A stretch of 64,000 nucleotides of DNA from Catellatospora sp. TT07R-123 (GTDB lineage Bacteria > Actinomycetota > Actinomycetes > Mycobacteriales > Micromonosporaceae): positions 1,364,001 to 1,428,000 of the forward strand of contig NZ_BNEM01000001.1 of the NCBI RefSeq assembly GCF_018327705.1, in the 5' to 3' direction. Both the position numbers and the translations under genes were made by a program. Numbering within the stretch: position 1 is the first letter of the stretch; each line of letters begins with the position of its first letter. A model generated the notes under the pieces. It had not been told where the DNA came from, searched no databases, and was given only the letters and a program-made list of their open reading frames with translations. Below, in pieces: positions 25,867 to 33,293 of this stretch.

Positions 25867-26301
25867 ATGGTGAACCTGACGAAGAAGAAGCTGGTGGCAC
25901 TCGGGGTCGGCGGCGCGCTGGCGCTCGCGGTGGCGGTGCCCGGCATGGCGTACGCGAACGACCCCAGCCCGTCGCCGTCGGCGTCCTCGTCGACGTCTTC
26001 CTCGCAGAACGACCGCGAGGCGGGCCAGGCCGCCTTCGCCGCGGCGCTGGCCAAGGAACTCGGCATCGACCAGCAGAAGGTCTCCGACGCGCTCACGAAG
26101 GTGCGTGCGCAGCTGCGGGCCGAGCACGGCTCGAAGTCCGACGACCAGAACCAGGCCGATCGGACCGCGAAGCTCAAGGAGCGGCTGGACCAGGCGGTCA
26201 AGGACGGCAAGCTGACCCAGGCGGAGGCGGACGCGATCGTGAAGGCGGCACAGGCCGGGGTGCTCGGCGGCGGCGGGCATGGGGGTGACCGGCACCGCTG
26301 A
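25867..26301 (+). CDS. Small secreted helical protein
   Basis: This 144-residue protein has a clear signal peptide (basic KKK start, hydrophobic core, likely cleavage after GMAYA near residue 30). A short Ser/Pro-rich linker (SPSPSASSSTSSSQ) follows, then a charged, helical domain with KELGIDQQKVSDALTKV and DGKLTQAEADAIVKAAQ. The helical part resembles the repeated LTQ-type motifs of other small actinobacterial exported proteins, and it ends in a Gly/His tail. The function is unknown. The ATG at 25867 is used; an in-frame GTG three codons upstream is an alternative. A strong terminator follows. Confidence 0.82.
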   Translation: MVNLTKKKLVALGVGGALALAVAVPGMAYANDPSPSPSASSSTSSSQNDREAGQAAFAAALAKELGIDQQKVSDALTKVRAQLRAEHGSKSDDQNQADRTAKLKERLDQAVKDGKLTQAEADAIVKAAQAGVLGGGGHGGDRHR

Positions 26302-26310
26302 CGGGCGTTC

Positions 26311-26350
26311 GGCCCCGGACGCCGCGACCTCCTCCCGCGGCTCCGGGGCC
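26311..26350 (+). terminator. Strong GC hairpin after the small secreted protein gene
   Basis: GGCCCCGGA (26311-26319) pairs with TCCGGGGCC (26342-26350), and the inner GCCGCG (26321-26326) pairs with CGCGGC (26336-26341) around a 9-base loop. It lies 10 bases after the stop of the secreted protein gene. A T tract is lacking. Confidence 0.78.
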
Positions 26351-26432
26351 GCCCCATGCCCGGACTTCCACGAACCGCCCGGACTTCCACGAACCTTCCC
26401 GTCAGAACATCGGAAAATGTGAAGATCGGGAC

Positions 26433-26927
26433 ATGACTACACCGTTGCCGCCCACGCAGGCCACCGATCCCACCCGGGCGATGGTGACCGTCGCGACCTA
26501 CACCGAATACCGCGACGCCCAGCGGGCGGTGGACTACCTCTCCGACCAGAAGTTCCCGGTCGAGCACTCCGCGATCGTCGGCACCAACCTGCGCCTGGTC
26601 GAGAAGATCCTCGGCCGGATGACCACCGGCCGGGCCGCGCTGTACGGCGCGGGCGGCGGCGCCTGGTTCGGCCTGTTCATCGGTCTGCTGTTCGGCATCT
26701 TCGTCCACGGGAACTGGCTCGCCATCATCGTCGCCGCCGTGGTCATCGCGGCGATCTGGGGTGCGATCTTCGGCGCGGTCGCGCACGCCATGACGCGCGG
26801 CACCCGCGACTTCAGCTCGGCCGAGTCGCTCCAGGCCGGCGAGTACGCCGTCAGCGTCACCGCCGAGCACGCCGACCAGGCCCGCCAGCTCCTCGCCGGC
26901 CTCACCCCGCCCCGGGCCACCGCCTGA
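26433..26927 (+). CDS. General stress protein (YflT/GsiB17M-like)
   Basis: This 164-residue protein matches the actinobacterial general-stress-protein pattern. An N-terminal ferredoxin-like part has VATYTEYRDAQRAVDYLSD and VEHSAIVGTNLRLVEKILG. A Gly-rich double membrane segment (residues about 68-115) is followed by a short C-terminal strand ending YAVSVTAEHADQARQLLAGL. Members are often induced by general stress sigma factors, but no experimental function is settled. The start at 26433 is an ATG with a weak Shine-Dalgarno (GATCGGGAC). It converges on a MocR gene across a hairpin. Confidence 0.85.
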   Translation: MTTPLPPTQATDPTRAMVTVATYTEYRDAQRAVDYLSDQKFPVEHSAIVGTNLRLVEKILGRMTTGRAALYGAGGGAWFGLFIGLLFGIFVHGNWLAIIVAAVVIAAIWGAIFGAVAHAMTRGTRDFSSAESLQAGEYAVSVTAEHADQARQLLAGLTPPRATA

Positions 26928-26954
26928 CGCGCCCGCCGCGCGCCGGGCTTGGGT

Positions 26955-27014
26955 GCAGTTTCGGGGAAACTGCGGGAATTCGGAGCCTCGACACAGCAGT
27001 TTCCCCGAGACTGC
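26955..27014. terminator. Inverted-repeat hairpin between convergent genes (bidirectional terminator candidate)
   Basis: GCAGTTTCGGGGAAACTGC (26955-26973) pairs with 26996-27014 with a single mismatch. Each arm can also fold on itself through GCAGTTT/AAACTGC. It lies 27 bases after the stress-protein stop and 41 bases from the end of the convergent MocR gene. Its geometry (self-complementary arms, short loop) resembles the TTGCCGGGCAA hairpins elsewhere in the window, but the sequence differs. Confidence 0.7.
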
Positions 27015-27055
27015 GGCTACCCACCGGCCGACGCACCCCCTGCCCCGGAATGGGA

Positions 27056-28441
27056 TCAGAGTGTGTGAAGTGTGCGGGCCAGGATGTCGACGGCCGCGGG
27101 ATAGCTCGCCCGGCTCGGTGTGGCGTACCCGATGATCAGGCCCGGCGCGGCGCCCTCGGCCGGGTGGTGCCGGTGCGGACCCAGCGCTCCCACCGCCAGG
27201 CCGCGCGCCGCGGCGCCCGCCACCACCTCGGCCTCACTCGGGCCGTCCGGGGGCAGGCCGACGAGCGCGTGCATCCCGGCGGCGATGCCGTGCAGCCGGT
27301 GATGCCGGCCGAGCCGGTCGATCAGCAGGTCCCGGCGGCGCCGGTAGTTCAGGCGGCAGGAGCGGACGTGCCGGTCGTAGTCGTGGGTGCCGATCAGGTC
27401 CGCGAGGGCCAGCTGGCCGATCGACTCGGTGTGCAGGTCGGACAGCCGCTTGGCCGCCGCGAGCGGTCCGACCAGCCGCTCGGGCAGCACCATCCAGGCC
27501 AGCCGCAGTGCCGGGCCCAGGGTCTTGGCCGCGGTGCCGATGTAGACGACCTGCTCCGGCGACATCGCCTGGAGTGCGCCGACCGGCTGCCGGTCGTAGC
27601 GGAACTCGCCGTCATAGTCGTCCTCGATCACGATCGCGTCGTGCGCCCGGGCCCAGGCGACCGCGGCCCGGCGCCGGGCCGGGTGCAGGGTCACCCCCAG
27701 CGGGTACTGGTGCGCGGGGGTCAGCACCGCCGCCCGCGCCGCCGCGAGGCCGTCACGGCCCAGCAGGTCGGTGCGGGCGCCCAGGTCGTCGACCGGCAGC
27801 GCGAGCACGTCCGCGCCGTGGTGGCGGACCACTTCGCGATGGAACGGCAGGCCCGGGTCCTCCATCGCGATCGGGCCGCCGAGCGTGCGCGCGAGCAGCC
27901 CAAGAGCCTGGACGTACCCGGAGCAGATGATCATGTGCTCCGGGTCCGCCAGCACGCCCCGGGCGCGTCCCAGGTAGGCGGCCAGGGCGGCGCGCAGCTC
28001 GGGGCGGCCGCGCGGATCGCCGTAGTCGTACGCCGACACCGGAGCCGCGGCCAGGGCGCGGCGGGTGGCCCGCAGCCACGCGTCGACCGGGAAGGTCCCC
28101 ACCTCCGGGCTGCCCGGGCGCAGGTCGTAGCGCGGCGCGGCGGGTGCGGCGGGCGCGGCGGCGGGCGCGGGCCGCGCCGGCGCACCGGCCACCTCGGTGC
28201 CGGAACCGACCCGGGCGCTGAGGTAGCCCTCCGCGGTGAGCTGCTCGTACGCGGCGGCGACGGTGTTGCGGGCCAGGTGCAGCCCGGCGGCCAGCGCCCG
28301 GGTCGACGGCAGCCGGGTCTGCGGCGCGAGCCGCCCGGACCGGATCGCCTCGCGCAGCGCGTGTTCCAGCGCCTGGCGGCGGCCGCCCGCAGCGTCCAGG
28401 TCCAGATGCAGGTCGACAGAATTGGCCCACTCGATACTCAC
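27056..28441 (-). CDS. MocR/PdxR-family regulator (GntR helix-turn-helix plus aminotransferase domain)
   Basis: This is a 461-residue two-domain protein. Residues about 10-80 are a GntR winged helix with ALREAIRSGRLAPQTRLPST and NTVAAAYEQLTAEGYLSARV. Residues about 110-461 are a fold-type I aminotransferase domain. The PLP lysine region is YIGTAAKTLGPALRLAW, and the DDYDGEFRYD element supplies the conserved aspartate. MocR proteins sense PLP or amines and usually regulate a divergent gene. Here the divergent genes encode an AhpD-like protein, a PEP-mutase-like enzyme and a cupin. The GTG start at 28441 has AAGG nine bases upstream. The 47-base gap to the divergent start probably holds its operator. 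Confidence 0.92.
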   Translation of the reverse strand: MSIEWANSVDLHLDLDAAGGRRQALEHALREAIRSGRLAPQTRLPSTRALAAGLHLARNTVAAAYEQLTAEGYLSARVGSGTEVAGAPARPAPAAAPAAPAAPRYDLRPGSPEVGTFPVDAWLRATRRALAAAPVSAYDYGDPRGRPELRAALAAYLGRARGVLADPEHMIICSGYVQALGLLARTLGGPIAMEDPGLPFHREVVRHHGADVLALPVDDLGARTDLLGRDGLAAARAAVLTPAHQYPLGVTLHPARRRAAVAWARAHDAIVIEDDYDGEFRYDRQPVGALQAMSPEQVVYIGTAAKTLGPALRLAWMVLPERLVGPLAAAKRLSDLHTESIGQLALADLIGTHDYDRHVRSCRLNYRRRRDLLIDRLGRHHRLHGIAAGMHALVGLPPDGPSEAEVVAGAAARGLAVGALGPHRHHPAEGAAPGLIIGYATPSRASYPAAVDILARTLHTL

Positions 28442-28488
28442 ACGATTGGACCTTAGTATGGAGCCACTCTCCTCGTAAATTAATGGTC

Positions 28489-28950
28489 ATGACGAACACC
28501 TACCTCGACATCCCGGTCCGCGTCGCCGTCGGGAAGCTCGCTCCGCACATCAACAAGGCCATGAACGCCCTCGACACCGCCTCCCGCGAGGTCAGCCTGG
28601 AGGCCGGGCTGCTGGAGCTGGTGCGGGCCCGCGCCTCGCAGCTCAACGGCTGCGCCTACTGCGTGGACACCCATTCGCAGGACGCCGTCAACGGCGGCGA
28701 GGACCCCCGCCGGCTGTACGCGCTGCCGGTGTGGCGGGAGACCCCGTTCTTCACCGAGCGCGAGCGCGCCGCCCTGGCGCTGACCGAGGCGATGACCAGG
28801 CTCACCGAGGCGCCGGTCGGCGACGACGTCGTCGACACGGCCGCGAAGCACTTCGGCGAGACGGAGCTGGCCGAACTCATGTGGACGATCACCGTGATCA
28901 ACGCCTGGAACCGGCTCGGCGCCGCCGCCCGGCCCTGGCCGCTGTCGTGA
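28489..28950 (+). CDS. Carboxymuconolactone decarboxylase / AhpD-like protein
   Basis: This 153-residue AhpD-type protein has the redox-active CAYC pair and a following His (GCAYCVDTHSQDA), after the conserved LELVRARASQLNGC helix. It is probably an alkylhydroperoxidase-like redox protein. It lies divergent from a MocR regulator, a frequently seen pairing. The start at 28489 gives MTNTYLDIPVRV, and an ATG two codons earlier (28483) is equally possible. Ribosome-binding purines are weak. Its stop overlaps the GTG start of the PEP-mutase-like gene by four bases, so it starts a coupled operon. Confidence 0.88.
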   Translation: MTNTYLDIPVRVAVGKLAPHINKAMNALDTASREVSLEAGLLELVRARASQLNGCAYCVDTHSQDAVNGGEDPRRLYALPVWRETPFFTERERAALALTEAMTRLTEAPVGDDVVDTAAKHFGETELAELMWTITVINAWNRLGAAARPWPLS

Positions 28951-29774
28951 AGCCGCACGGTCGCTGGTCTCCCGCCGCCGCGGGCGGGCAGACCAGCGAC
29001 CCCGCGGCCGCGGTCAACCGGCACGCGGCCACCCTGCGTGAGCTGCACCGGCCCGGCACCCCGCTGCTGCTGCCGAACGTCTGGGACTGCTCGTCGGCGC
29101 GGGCGGTCGTCGCCGCCGGGCTGCCCGCCGTGGCCACCAGCAGCGCCGCGATGGCCGACAGCCTCGGCTACCGCGACGGTGAGGCGGCGCCGGTCGGGCT
29201 GCTGCTCGACGCGATCGCCCGCATCGCCGCCGCGGTGGGCGTCCCGGTCACCGCGGACCTGGAACGCGGCTACCGGATGACACCCGCCGAGCTGGTCGAA
29301 CGGCTCGCCGCCACCGGTGCCGCCGGGTGCAACCTGGAGGACTCCGACCCCGGCACCGGCGAACTCGTCGACGCCGGGCGGCAGGCCGACCTGCTGGCCG
29401 AGGTACGCGCCGCCGCTCACGACCAGGGCATCGACCTGGTGCTCAACGCCCGCATCGACACGTACCTGCGCCCGGCGGGTGACCCGGCGGCGCTGCTGGA
29501 CGAGACCGTCCGGCGGGCCCGCCGCTACCACGCCGCCGGGGCCGACTGCGTGTACCCGATCGGGCTGTCGGCACCGGACGCCGTCGCCGAGGTCGTCGCC
29601 GCGGCCGGGGCACCGGTCAACATCCTGGCCCGCAGCGGCGGCGGGCTGGGCGGGCTGGCCGCGCTCGGCGTCGCCCGCATCAGCTTCGGGCCGCACCTGT
29701 ACCGCGCCTGCCGCAGCCACCTGGAGCAGCAGGTCGCCGACTACCTCGCGGACGTCGCACCCGTACACCCATGA
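28947..29774 (+). CDS. Isocitrate lyase / PEP mutase superfamily enzyme
   Basis: This is a 275-residue TIM-barrel enzyme of the PEP mutase/isocitrate lyase superfamily. It has LPNVWDCSSARAV, then ATSSAAMADSLGYRDG, the metal-binding region VTADLERGYRMTP, NLEDSDPGTG and NARIDTYLR. Members cleave or form C-C or P-C bonds next to a carboxylate, or decarboxylate oxaloacetate; this one lacks a neighbour that fixes the reaction. Its GTG start overlaps the AhpD-like gene's stop (GTGA). It appears to be under MocR control with the downstream cupin gene. Confidence 0.87.
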   Translation: MKPHGRWSPAAAGGQTSDPAAAVNRHAATLRELHRPGTPLLLPNVWDCSSARAVVAAGLPAVATSSAAMADSLGYRDGEAAPVGLLLDAIARIAAAVGVPVTADLERGYRMTPAELVERLAATGAAGCNLEDSDPGTGELVDAGRQADLLAEVRAAAHDQGIDLVLNARIDTYLRPAGDPAALLDETVRRARRYHAAGADCVYPIGLSAPDAVAEVVAAAGAPVNILARSGGGLGGLAALGVARISFGPHLYRACRSHLEQQVADYLADVAPVHP

Positions 29775-29799
29775 GTCGAACACCACCTGGAGCGCAGTG

Positions 29800-30279
29800 A
29801 TGACAGACCTCGCCACCCCGGCCCGAGCCGGGTTCCACCCCGCCGACAGCATCGAAGGCGTGACCATGGGCACGGGCAGCACCGCCCGGTTCATCGCCCC
29901 GGGCACCGCCACCCAGGGCAGGTTCGGCCTGTTCGAATGGGTCGCGGCGCCGCGCACCGGCGCCACCGACGCCCACCTGCACAAGACCTTCTCGGAGTCG
30001 TTCTACGTCACCTCCGGGGAGCTGACCCTCTATGACGGCGCGCACTGGATCACCGCGCGCAGCGGCGACTTCCTGCACGTACCCGAGGGCGTGGCGCACG
30101 GGTTCCGCAACGACACCGACGAGCTCGCGTCGATGCTGGTGCTGTTCGCACCGGCGCCGCCGCGCGAGGCGTTCTTCCGGGAGCTGGCCGAGATCGGGGC
30201 GTCCGGTCGCACTCTCAGCGAGGAGGAATGGATCGAGTTCTGGGCGCGGCACGACCAGTACCAGGTGAAGCTCGGCTGA
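29800..30279 (+). CDS. Single-domain cupin protein
   Basis: This 159-residue protein is a cupin. The two conserved motifs are HLHKTFSESFYVTSGELTLY and GDFLHVPEGVAHGFRN. They carry His and Glu positions typical of a metal centre (the HxH in AHLHKTF, then the Glu in SESF, and the His in AHGF). The ATG at 29800 has GGAG eight bases upstream. It is the third gene of the AhpD-like / PEP-mutase-like operon, 25 bases after the preceding stop. It may be an oxygenase, isomerase or ligand sensor, and no reaction can be assigned. Confidence 0.85.
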   Translation: MTDLATPARAGFHPADSIEGVTMGTGSTARFIAPGTATQGRFGLFEWVAAPRTGATDAHLHKTFSESFYVTSGELTLYDGAHWITARSGDFLHVPEGVAHGFRNDTDELASMLVLFAPAPPREAFFRELAEIGASGRTLSEEEWIEFWARHDQYQVKLG

Positions 30280-30285
30280 GCCCGG

Positions 30286-31035
30286 TCAGGGCACGCGGGT
30301 GACGCCCTCGGCCGCGACGATCCGGTCCACCGCGTCCGGGCCGAGGTTCGCGACGATCACCGGGGTCGCCCGCGCCGCCAGCGGCGCCAGCAGCCAGCTC
30401 ACCGGGTCGGCGTGCCTGGCGGTGTCCACCAGCAGCCGGTCCCCGGGCCGCAGCTCCAGCCAGTGCGCGATGCCGCCGGCCAACCTGGCCCACTCCTGGA
30501 AGGTCGTGCCGTCGGGGGTGGCCGGATCGGTGCCCGCGATCGACCGGTATGCCGGGGTGTGGGCGGCGAACCGGCCCACCTCGGCGGCGTAGTCGAGGTA
30601 GCCGTCCGGGACCTCGGCCAGGGCGGCGTCCCGGGCGCCGAGGCCGAGGACGTACCGGTGCCGCGCCTCGGGCACGGTCTCCAGCCAGCTGCCCACCCGG
30701 TCGCGGGCCGCGAACACGGCGTCCAGCGGCTCGGTGCCACCGCGGTCGTCCAGGCCCGCGGTCGCCCATGACCGGTACGACACCGCGACACCGATCGACC
30801 AGGCACCGAGCACCACGGCGGCGGTCTGCCAGTGCGGCGGCAGCAGCACCGCGATCCGATCCCCGGCGGTGAGCCCGCACCCGTCGCGCAGCAGGCTCGC
30901 GGTCCGGGCGACCCCGTCGGCCAGCTCCGCGGCACTCAACTCGATCCGCTCACCGGTGGCCTCGTCCCGGTAGACCAGCAGCGGCCGCCCGACGGCGTCC
31001 GTGGCGGCCAGGGCGGCGGCGCCCGATCCCTGCAC
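30286..31035 (-). CDS. TIGR03089 family protein (AMP-binding-enzyme-like)
   Basis: This 249-residue protein matches the actinobacterial TIGR03089 pattern: a region resembling the N-terminal part of AMP-forming acyl-CoA synthetases. It has the CGLTAGDRIAVLLPPHWQ and AVVLGAWSIGVAV blocks but no full adenylation core. The start is the GTG at 31035, supported by GGGAGG five bases upstream; the extended frame would translate the intergenic hairpin. The function is unknown. It converges on the cupin gene with only six bases between stops. Confidence 0.78.
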   Translation of the reverse strand: MQGSGAAALAATDAVGRPLLVYRDEATGERIELSAAELADGVARTASLLRDGCGLTAGDRIAVLLPPHWQTAAVVLGAWSIGVAVSYRSWATAGLDDRGGTEPLDAVFAARDRVGSWLETVPEARHRYVLGLGARDAALAEVPDGYLDYAAEVGRFAAHTPAYRSIAGTDPATPDGTTFQEWARLAGGIAHWLELRPGDRLLVDTARHADPVSWLLAPLAARATPVIVANLGPDAVDRIVAAEGVTRVP

Positions 31036-31145
31036 AGCGACCTCCCGGCAGCGAGAACGAGCACCCAGCCTAGCCCACCGCCCCCGCCCACCCGCCCAAC
31101 ACCGCAACAGCCCCGGCCGCTCCACCACGCTCGCCCGAACACCCT

Positions 31146-31226
31146 CAAGATCGGCCAAGTTGCCGGGCAAACGTGGGAAAGAAGGGCCCTCATTCGCCCG
31201 ATTGCCCGGCAACTCGGCCGGTCTTG
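31146..31226. repeat. Intergenic hairpin, TTGCCGGGCAA family (copy 2)
   Basis: A 25-base arm (31146-31170: CAAGATCGGCCAAGTTGCC plus GGGCAA) pairs with 31202-31226 with two mismatches around a 31-base loop. It shares CAAGATCGGCCAAGTTGCC with copy 3 at 53352 and the TTGCCGGGCAA core with copy 1 at 9042. The right arm lies inside the predicted 3' end of the AI-2E family gene, suggesting insertion at or creation of that gene end. Confidence 0.78.
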
Positions 31227-32241
31227 GGTCCGGCCACCGGCGGGGGGTGGCGGAGCATGTGGGCGGTGTGCTGGATGATCGCGGCGACGGGGGCGGCGAT
31301 CATGACGCCGATGATGCCCGCGAGCAGGCCGCCGACGACCGTGGACAGCAGGATCGTGAGCGGTGCATGCGCAGGGCGGCGCCGTACGCGAAGGGTTGCA
31401 GCATGGTCTGGAGGGTGCCGTTGGCCAGGCACACCACCACGATCATGAGCAGCGCGGTCTGGGCGCCGCCCGCCGCCAGCGCGATGAGCACCGCGTACGC
31501 CCCGGCGACCCACGCCCCCAGGTACGGCACGTAGTTGCCGAGCAGCGTGATCACGATGAGGGTGCCGATCAGCGGCACGCCCAGCGCGAAGGCGCCCAGC
31601 GCCACCACGGCGGCGTTGAACGCGCCGAGCAGGGTCAGCCCGACGACGTACCCCCGGATGATCTTCCCGATCTGGGCCAGCCACGCCGGGCCCAGCGGCA
31701 CCCACGGCACCGCCGCGCGGGCCATGGCCGGGCCGTCCTTGAGCATGAAGAAGGTCGTGAACAGGAAGACGAAGCCGATGATGAACAGGCTCGCCAGGCC
31801 GCCGAGCAGGCTGCCCAGCGGCGGGCCGAGGCCGGAGATCAGGCTCGCCGCGTGCGTGGACACCGACGTGCGGGCCGCTTCGGCCAGCGAGCCGGCCAGG
31901 CCCACTGACGCGAGCACGTCGCGCAGCTGGGCGACGCCCTTGCTCAGGGCCGCCGACAGCTCGCTCCACTGGCTGGCCAGGCCTTTGACGACGAGCAGCA
32001 GCACCCCGACCGCGACCAGGAGCAGCAGCAGGATCGCCAGCCCGGCCAGCATGCCGCGCTTGAGCCCGCGCCGGGCCAGGGCGTCCACGGCGGGGGTGAG
32101 GGCCAGCGACACGCACAGCGCGGCGCCGAGCGCGACGGCCAGCGGTTTCAGCAGGATGATCAGGAAGACGACGGCGGCGGCCACCAGTCCGATGCCGACC
32201 AGGGACCAGGCTTTCGCGCCGGTCGTACGCAGGGAGTCCAT
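31190..32241 (-). pseudogene. AI-2E family membrane protein with a one-base frameshift
   Basis: The frame from the ATG at 32241 encodes a typical AI-2E/PerM-like membrane protein (MDSLRTTGAKAWSLVGIG), about 290 residues of it up to YGAALRMH. There the frame changes, and the next 19 residues are unrelated before a stop at 31300. The continuation of the family pattern (LTILLSTVVGGLLAGIIGVM, then APVAAIIQHTAHMLRHP) lies in another frame and ends at 31190. Adding one C/G near 31361-31364 restores a normal protein of about 350 residues. A real deletion, a sequencing error or programmed frameshifting are all possible; no slippery heptamer is present. The gene lies 8 bases after cydB. Confidence 0.8.
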
Positions 32242-32249
32242 GCGCTCGC

Positions 32250-33293
32250 CTAACGGGTCAGGTCGGGTTCGGGGCGGGAGGTGGTCGGGTCCTCGCCGAG
32301 GTCGGTGGTGCGCTGGTCGAGGGTGTACAGCAGGGCCAGGGCCGGGACGACCAGCAGCAGCGCGATCACCGCCCAGATCAGCAGCCAGCGCAGCGTCGCG
32401 GGGGCGCCCGCGCCGTCGGCGATGGTGAGCGTGAACGGCAGCAGGTACGGCGCCTGCGCCACCGCCCAGGACCAGATCAGGGCGGCCACCCCGGCGGCGG
32501 CGACCACGCGCAGCCCGCGCACCACCGCGCGGCGGGCCAGCCACATCGTCGCGCCCAGCGCGATCACACCGATGAGCAGCAACGGGATGCTGCGGCTCAC
32601 GAGCCGGTCGAACATCTGCCGGTTGTCGCCGCGCAGCGCGATCGCGGCGGCCAGCCCGACGGCCAGCCCGACCACCGCCATGACCACGGCCCGGGTCCAG
32701 AAGTAGCGCTCCAGGTCGGGCAGGTCGCGGCGGCGGGCCTCGGCGACCAGGTACACGGCCGACAGGAACGCGCCGGTGGCCACCGCGAGCACGCCGGTCA
32801 GCACCGAGACCGGGTTCCACCAGCTGGTGATCTCGTTGCCCGCGGCGTTGCCGACCGGGACCCGCCCGGCGACGATCCCGCCGAGCACGGCGCCCAGGAA
32901 GAACGGGGTGAGGATCGAGCCGAGGCCGAACAGCCAGCCCGCCAGGTGGCGGCGTCCGGCACGGGCGGCGTCCTTGCGCAGCGCGAAGCTGGCCCCGCGC
33001 AGCACGACACCCAGCAGGGCCAGGCACAGTGGGATGAACAGCGTCGTCATGATCGAGGCGAACGCGATCCCGAACGCGGTCCAGGTCAGGATCACGATGA
33101 AGATCAGCCAGACGTGGTTGGCCTCCCACACCGGCGTGACCGCGGTGTCGATGAGCTGGCGGGGGCGGCGGCCGCTGTCGCGGTCGCCGGCGAGCAGGTC
33201 CCAGAGCCCGGCGCCGTAGTCGGCCAGGCCGGACCAGGCATACAGGGTGATCGCGATGACCAGGACCGCGGCGACGGCTCCCGCGGTGCTCAT
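32250..33293 (-). CDS. cydB: Cytochrome bd-type menaquinol/ubiquinol oxidase subunit II
   Basis: This is a 347-residue integral membrane protein with the CydB pattern of eight to nine hydrophobic segments. The long N-terminal segment carries WSGLADYGAGLWDLLAG, and VTPVWEANHVWLIFIVILTW is the CydB signature. With CydA it forms the cytochrome bd oxidase, which reduces O2 to water at high affinity and oxidises quinol without pumping protons. The start at 33293 overlaps the cydA stop by four bases (ATGA). The small CydX subunit and the cydDC assembly transporter are not seen in this window. Confidence 0.96.
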   Translation of the reverse strand: MSTAGAVAAVLVIAITLYAWSGLADYGAGLWDLLAGDRDSGRRPRQLIDTAVTPVWEANHVWLIFIVILTWTAFGIAFASIMTTLFIPLCLALLGVVLRGASFALRKDAARAGRRHLAGWLFGLGSILTPFFLGAVLGGIVAGRVPVGNAAGNEITSWWNPVSVLTGVLAVATGAFLSAVYLVAEARRRDLPDLERYFWTRAVVMAVVGLAVGLAAAIALRGDNRQMFDRLVSRSIPLLLIGVIALGATMWLARRAVVRGLRVVAAAGVAALIWSWAVAQAPYLLPFTLTIADGAGAPATLRWLLIWAVIALLLVVPALALLYTLDQRTTDLGEDPTTSRPEPDLTR

